Assembly (NCBI RefSeq): GCF_023168325.1
Contig: NZ_AP025688.1
Location: 3,906,001 to 3,970,000 of the forward strand
From: Tsukamurella sp. PLM1
GTDB lineage: Bacteria; Actinomycetota; Actinomycetes; Mycobacteriales; Mycobacteriaceae
Reading direction: 5' to 3'
DNA: 64,000 bases
Part shown: in pieces, positions 58,975 to 64,000 of the stretch
Layout: each line of letters begins with the position of its first letter
Numbering within the stretch: the stretch's first letter is position 1
Made by a program: the position numbers and the translations under genes
The notes under the pieces: generated by a model
The model's input: only the letters and a program-made list of their open reading frames with translations
Database searches by the model: none
What the model was told of the DNA's origin: nothing

Positions 58975-60631
58975 ATGACAAGCCCCGACGAGTCGAACCC
59001 GGCTCCCGACACCGCGCAGATACCGGTCGCCCGCGACGACACCCCACCCCCAGGCAAGCCCGCGCACGCCGCCCGCACCGGAGACGGCCCCCGCATCGGA
59101 CGCTCCGGGTGGTGGGCCATCACCCTCGCCGCCGCAGCGCTGCTGATCCTCGAATTCCTGCTCACCTTCGGGCCGGCGCGGTACTGGACCCCGTCCCAGT
59201 CGTGTTCCTCGGCTACTTCCTCATCGCCGGCCTCATCGGCCTCGTGTTCTGGAAGGGCGTCCGCGAGCTCCGCGACTCAAACCCGACCCTGCACTCCGGC
59301 GACGGACCTGCCTCACCCGGCGCTCGCGTCGCCGCCGCGATCGGCGCCGTCGGGATCGCATCCGCACTGATCCTGCTCCCGGTCGGCCTCACCTCGACGC
59401 CGGCTAATGCGGCGCCGTGCCCCGACGGCAGCCAGACCTGCGGCCCGCAACCCACCCAGGACCCCGGCCCGACACAGGGCAACGGCGGCAACACCACCGC
59501 CCCGCAAGCCCCGAATACGACGGTGCCCGGCTACACCCCGCCGGACACCCTCGCGCCGCCCAACGGAAGCGGCAACGGCAACGGGTTCCAGGGCACCGCG
59601 CGGCCGATGCCCACCCCCGACCAGACCGACCCCAACGCCTGCATCCTCAACTGCGGCCCCACCCAGGCCCCGCAGACCGGGCAGGTGCCGCAGACTGGGC
59701 AGGTGACTCCGACGCAGACCGCGCAGAACCCCGTCACCACGCCCCTCGCGTACAGACCACCCCGCAGGCACCAACCACGACGCCCCAACTGCGGACCCCG
59801 ACACCCGAGACCACCACCTCGAGCAACTCGAGCAAGGCCCGCGACCGCGACGAGAACCAGACCCGCAGCAGCAACGAGAACCGCGACAAGAACTCAGGCA
59901 TCCCCTACCAGGCCGCCGAGCTCGCGTCGCTGGTCGGGACGTACCGGCGGCGGAAGGTGACGGAGTCCACGGTGCGCAGCGGGCGTGCCGTCGCCGACGA
60001 CACCATGACCAGTGTTATGCGAGACGCGACCGTCGTCAGCAAGCCGACCAACTGGGAGGATGATCGCCGGGCAAAGTGGGATAAGACGATGCAGTACATG
60101 TTCGACGAAATGAAGAACAATCCGAACACAGACACCTTTAAGAAGGTTAAGGCTGCTGCAGATACGAGAAATTCGACGATGTCGCTGGCGCTAGGCGGGA
60201 ATCCCCAGTTCGAAAGTGCCGGCGCGTTGTTCGAGGTGTTTGCGCCGGGTAGGACCTGGGACCACAAGCCCAAGATTCAGAATTTGACGAACACGTACAC
60301 GGAAGACGGCCTGTACTTCCAGCCTCCGTACGGCGACAACACCGTCTACTACGATTTCTTCTCGAACGTTCACTACGGCTACATCATGAATCTGGCTGGG
60401 TGGCCTCTCGACGAAACAATCAAGGGACAGGACGTTCCCGTCCTTTCCGGAAAGCAGTCACCTTGGGACACCATGGCATCTCAGGCAGGGTGGGAGCTCG
60501 CGCAGCGTGAAGGCCGAGACCTGACGTGGGGCGAGTACAACCAGGCGATTCAGTCGCTGGTCCAGCAGTTCGAAGCCGCACAGGCGGCTGGGACCACCAT
60601 GACCAACCTCCGACCGTCCGGACAGTACTAG
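58975..60631 (+). CDS. Membrane-embedded polymorphic toxin with C-terminal Ntox44-like domain
   Basis: About 552 residues. Residues 1-45 are a Pro-rich cytoplasmic head. Three membrane helices follow at about 46-65, 76-94 and 119-139. The third ends STPANA-AP, which resembles a signal peptidase site. A Pro/Thr/Gln-rich linker with two Cys pairs (CPDGSQTC, CILNC) spans to about 300. The C-terminal 180 residues carry YYDFFSNVHYGYIMNLAGW and WDTMASQAGWELAQREGRDL, which I recognise as polymorphic toxin type 44 (Ntox44). Two sites lack one base: 59189-59192 and 59749-59752. Start ATG 58975. The gene loses GC content toward its 3' end, a sign of transfer of the toxin domain. Confidence 0.68.
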
Positions 60632-60633
60632 CG

Positions 60634-60982
60634 ATGGGACGAGTGCGCACGGTAGTCGCAAGAGCAGCACGCTCGGTCGCGCACGGCAACTGGGAGATCG
60701 CAGTGCTCGTCTCCGGCGTACTGACCGTGGCACTAACAATCACGACCTGCTTGGCGTGGTGGGACACCGTCGGCTACGAACCTCCTGCGTGGGGTCTCCT
60801 AGTTCTCCGGGCCCGCAGCTTTCCTCGTCGGAGCCGTGGTGTCAGTGCTCGGGATTTGGGTTTCATTCGGCGCTATTGGACAGGGTCGGTTCTTCTGGTG
60901 GTTGCAACTCGCTTCCGTTCTCGTTGCGTCGGTCGGTGCCACCGTCGTGGCGCTGCAATTGGTCAATATTCCAACTCCTTGA
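60634..60982 (+). CDS. Small multi-helix membrane protein in immunity position
   Basis: About 116 residues starting 2 bases after the toxin-like gene. Three hydrophobic segments: EIAVLVSGVLTVALTITTCLA, AAFLVGAVVSVLGIWVSFGA and QLASVLVASVGATVVALQL. The frame changes at 60799-60805 (net one extra or two missing bases), so the reconstruction rests on continued hydrophobicity. Position and size suggest an immunity protein against the preceding toxin; not proven. Confidence 0.55.
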
Positions 60983-61207
60983 CCCCATCTCAATTTGGTG
61001 GCCGACAGACATACGGCACGGTGAGATCTTGATTACACCAGAAGGACCTTGCCAGACGCCCTCGCAGAGCAACGCCGTCCGCACGCTCACCGTATTAGGA
61101 GTCGGAGGTGTGGACATCGGCCTCGCGGTTGCTGCGCACCAAGAGCTGATCTCGGTGTACCAGCATGCAGTCGCGAGGTGCACAAACGGCACCTGACTTA
61201 GGCCAAA
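60983..61207. other. Intergenic remnant between the toxin module and the IS
   Basis: 225 bases, less GC-rich than average. A short open stretch from TTG 61027 (LITPEGPCQTPSQS...) to a stop at 61196 has no recognised family and no clear ribosome site. It may be the remnant of a further immunity gene cut by the insertion sequence. Confidence 0.3.
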
Positions 61208-62709
61208 TTAGTGCGCAAGGATCGCGTTGATCGCGTCCTGTAGTTCCGCGGGGACGGGGTCGGCGGCGGTGATGGTGTGCTGGCCGGCTTGGATGTCGAT
61301 GGTGCGGTAGCGGCGGGCGGTGGTGACGAACTTCTTGATGCTCCAGCCGGTGCGGCCTTCGATCAGCCTGGTGATCGCGAGGGCGGCGAACACGACTGTC
61401 AGGTGGGCGTCGATGCTCTCGCGGAGTCGGTGGTAGATCGGGCGGGCAGCGAGATCACTCTTGGTCATCCGGAAGGTCTTCTCGATCCGCCAGAGCTGGT
61501 GGTAGGAGCCGATGACGAAATCTGCTGTCGGGGCGTCGATGTTGGTGACGTAGGCCTTCCACCCAGCCATGGCTCGGTTGCGGGCTTCGAGGTCCCGGTT
61601 GACGGTCTTCTTGGCATCTTTGATGGTGACGAACCGGTTCCGCTTGACCGGATCGTCCCGTCAACGGCCTTCTGCGCCTTGATGATCTGCTCGTCGATGC
61701 CTTTGAGTGTGCGGCGGGCGCGGGCGGCCCGGTACTGGTAGTAGACGACGTGATCGCGGCGTTTGTCGGCGGGGCCGGCGGGCATCGGCTGGGTCAGTAC
61801 GAGCTGATCGTCGGGTTCTTGACCGGGATGACGGCGGCGCCAGTCATCGATGATCCACGGCACGCTCGCGCCGAGACGTTCACCGAGGATGAACCGCAGT
61901 CCGGCGGCTTCGAGGGCCTGCTTGTTCGCCGCGGAGACCATCCCGGCGTCAGCGACCACGGTGACCTGCCCCGATTCGAGCTGGTGGGCGGCGGTGAACG
62001 CGGCGATCGTCGGCAGCATTGTGGTGGTCTCCGCGCGGTTCCCTTCGAACGCTTCGATCTGCAGGGGGAACCCGGCCGGGTCGGTCAACAGCCCGACGGT
62101 GATCTGCGGCTCGAGACGTCGTTCCTTGGAGAAGCCGGGCTTGCGGAACTCGTTCTCGGCGGCCGTCTCGAAGTACAACGTGGTCACGTCATAGAGCAGC
62201 AGCGTCGCCGGCCCGATCCCGACGTGGTCGGCGCACGCGGCTGATAGTGCTTGCCGCCAAGCCGGTTTCGCGAACTCTCGGAGTCGCCGTGTCACGGTCC
62301 GATACGACGCCGGGTCCTGGCCGACTGCCTCAAGTACCCGCAGCGAGTCGAGCTTGCTCGTCGGCTCGATGATCCGGGCGAGCACCAGATCGCGGAACAC
62401 CGCATCGCCGCCGGTGGCGGTATCGAACCCAAGCAGCCGGTAGGCGCCGACGAGGGCGTCCCACAGTGCCGCCATTCGCGATGCGGTGATCGGCAACGGA
62501 TCCACCTGCGGCATCCCGTCGACACCGAGATCCAAGGCGGTCTGACCTGCGGCGATCTTCTCCTCGCCAGCTCCGCGGAGTGCGGCGAGCTGCTGCTCAT
62601 CGTGCGCGGAGCCCAGGTGCTCGATCTTGTGGGAGCCACGCGTCGAGGACCAGACGATCTGCACCGCCGTCGCCCCCGACGCGGTCTTCACCGTCCTCAC
62701 GTACGCCAC
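61208..62709 (-). CDS. IS1634-family transposase
   Basis: About 500 residues of the IS4-superfamily IS1634/IS1549 group. N-terminal AVQIVWSSTRGSHKIEHLGSA, catalytic region LLLYDVTTLYFE (first Asp), VTVVADAGMVSAANKQALE (second Asp) and the C-terminal YHQLWRIEKTFRMTKSDLAARPIYH with the Y..E motif and Glu. One base is missing near 61649-61653, before VKRNRFVTIKDAKK. Start GTG 62709. Confidence 0.85.
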
Positions 62710-62744
62710 CTCAGCAGCCTACGAACCCCAAGATTTAGTGCGCA
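61208..62744 (-). mobile_element. IS1634-type insertion sequence
   Basis: About 1.5 kb with a single transposase gene. TTAGTGCGCA occurs as a direct repeat at 61208-61217 (over the transposase stop codon) and 62735-62744 (26 bases before its start). It may mark the element ends or a target duplication. The exact ends cannot be fixed without another copy. Confidence 0.68.
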
Positions 62745-62922
62745 GATCCGCACCAAGACCAGCCGATCGCACCAGGTCACATCGCTACATGCACACGCAT
62801 GTCTGAATCGTGGCCGAAGTCAGGTGATCAAAAGTGGGAAGGTGTGTTCCACTCGACAGCGCCCCGTGGTGTGGTGGACTTCGGATCAGGTTCGCGTGGT
62901 GATCAACGAGTCGTGGTGAACG

Positions 62923-64000
62923 TTAGCTGACGGCGGTGGGGGCGGCAAGCATGGCGTCCGAGTTGCTCTGCGCGGCGCGCTGTTTGGCAGCGATGACGGC
63001 GCGGAGTTCGTCCATGGAGACGTCGGAGACGTAGCGTCGGACGACCTGCCATTCGTCGTGTTGCTCGATGACGACGGCGGTCGCCAGCCGCAGGAACGCG
63101 GCCTGGTTGGGGAAGATCTCGACCACGTCGGCGCGGCGTTTGATCTCCTTGTTCAGCCGTTCGATCGGATTGTTGGACCAGATCTTCATCCAGTGCCCGG
63201 GTGGGAACGCCAGGAACGCCAGCACGTCGTCTTTGGCGGCGTCGAGCATCGCGGCGACCTTCGGGCATGATCCGGCCAGCGACTGGGCGACCTGGTCCCA
63301 CTGGACGCGCATATCGTCGGGATCCTTGTGCGCGAAGATCGTCTTGACCGCGGCCATGATTGGCGGCATCTGCTTCGCTGAAACGGTGCCGCCGATGTTG
63401 CGCATGAAGTGCACCCGCGCTGCCAGCCGGCGCCGGTGAACTGCTCGCTGATCGCGCGTTTGAGGCCGGCGTGCGCGTCGGAGGTGACCAGGTGCACCCC
63501 GGCCAGGCCGCGGGCCTTGAGCGAGCGCAGGAACTCGGTCCAGAACTCGTAGGATTCGCTGTCCCCGACGGCGGTGCCGAGCACTTCACGGGTGCCGGCC
63601 ATCGACACTCCGATCGCGACCACCAGAGCCTGCGAGGTGACGTGTGCGCCGACGCGGACCTTGCAGAACGTGGCGTCGAGGAACACGTACGGGAAGGTGG
63701 TGTGGGTGAGGATCCGCTCCCGGAACCGGGTGATCTCCTCATCCAACCCGGCGCAGATGCGCGAGACCTCCGACTTGGAGATTCCGGCCTGGCTGCCCAT
63801 AGCTTTGACCAGGTCATCGACGTTGCGGGTGGAGACGCCGTGCACGTAAGCCTCCATGATCACCGCGTGCAGGGCGCGGTCGATCCGGCGGCGCCGCTCG
63901 AGCAGGGTGGGGAAGAACGACCCCGCCCGCAGCTTCGGGACCTGCACCTCGACATCACCGGCGGCGGTCGTCACGGTCTTCGGGCGGTGCCCGTTGCGGT
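62923..64000 (-). CDS. IS256-family (Mutator) transposase, N-terminus off the right edge
   Basis: Partial, at least 360 residues visible. Catalytic DDE residues in YVFLDATFCKVRVG, LVTSDAHAGLKRAI and NNPIERLNKEIKRR; VHFMRNIGGTVSAKQ is the conserved region after the second Asp. One base is missing near 63413-63422, between TGAGWQR and RVHFMRN. The gene lies about 180 bases from the IS1634-type element, so two different insertion sequences are stacked at the end of the accessory module. Confidence 0.85.

Overview
The window is about 70% G+C DNA with tightly overlapping genes (ATGA/GTGA junctions) and mycobacterial-type families throughout: LigB, KstR/KstR2 operators, FadE/FadD/Ltp proteins, an Mce-associated protein and an MspA-like protein. 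It comes from an actinobacterium of the order Mycobacteriales (mycolic-acid bacteria such as Tsukamurella, Gordonia, Rhodococcus). The genus cannot be settled from the sequence alone.

Positions 1-52.2 kb are essentially one sterol-catabolism locus, in blocks familiar from Mycobacterium tuberculosis (Mtb) but re-ordered. (a) 1.2-12.6 kb: aldehyde dehydrogenase, F420-type LLM oxidoreductase, PPOX protein, nitronate-monooxygenase-like flavoprotein, EchA19, FadD8-like ligase and the Rv3521-Ltp4-Ltp3 operon. (b) 12.9-16.5 kb: CYP125 divergent from FadA5, plus an epimerase. (c) 16.6-31.5 kb: the ring C/D (HIP) block with two SDRs, EchA20, IpdA, IpdB, IpdC, FadA6, KstR2, IpdF, FadE30, FadD3, an extra enoyl-CoA hydratase and FadE31-32-33. 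(d) 32.6-36.8 kb: HsaA-HsaD-HsaC-HsaB for ring A/B opening. (e) 37-44.5 kb: a KstD-like flavoprotein, KstD, KshA, a Cys-rich small protein, KshB and the Rv3538-type hydratase. (f) 45.9-51.4 kb: ChsE1/ChsE2 as one reading frame, ChsH2, ChsH1, Ltp2 and a thioesterase. KstR boxes (TnnAACnnGTTnnA) stand before almost every transcription unit. KstR2 boxes stand only before the HIP genes, and there they sit next to KstR boxes. Together the genes cover side-chain beta-oxidation, ring A/B opening and HIP degradation. HsaEFG, the Mce4 importer and KstR itself are not in the window.

From 52.2 to 56.5 kb are unrelated chromosomal genes: an NTF2-like protein, a SPFH/ribbon-helix-helix pair with a perfect palindromic operator, an iron-siderophore-type binding lipoprotein, a GNAT, a DinB-like protein and tRNA-Thr(CGT). 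From 56.9 to 61.0 kb lies an accessory module: an MspA-like envelope protein with a Lys/Pro/Ala tail, a two-helix membrane protein, a membrane-anchored HTH protein, a three-helix membrane protein whose exported C-terminus looks like polymorphic-toxin domain Ntox44, and a small membrane protein in the immunity position. An IS1634-type and an IS256-type transposase close the window. An IS30-type element interrupts a palindromic repeat at 6.4-7.7 kb, and a second copy of that repeat lies in frame inside fadE32.

About 30 of the genes are broken by one- or two-base frameshifts, mostly at G/C runs and mostly equal to a missing base. This looks like an assembly-quality artefact rather than gene decay. 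Coordinates for those genes span the whole inferred coding region.
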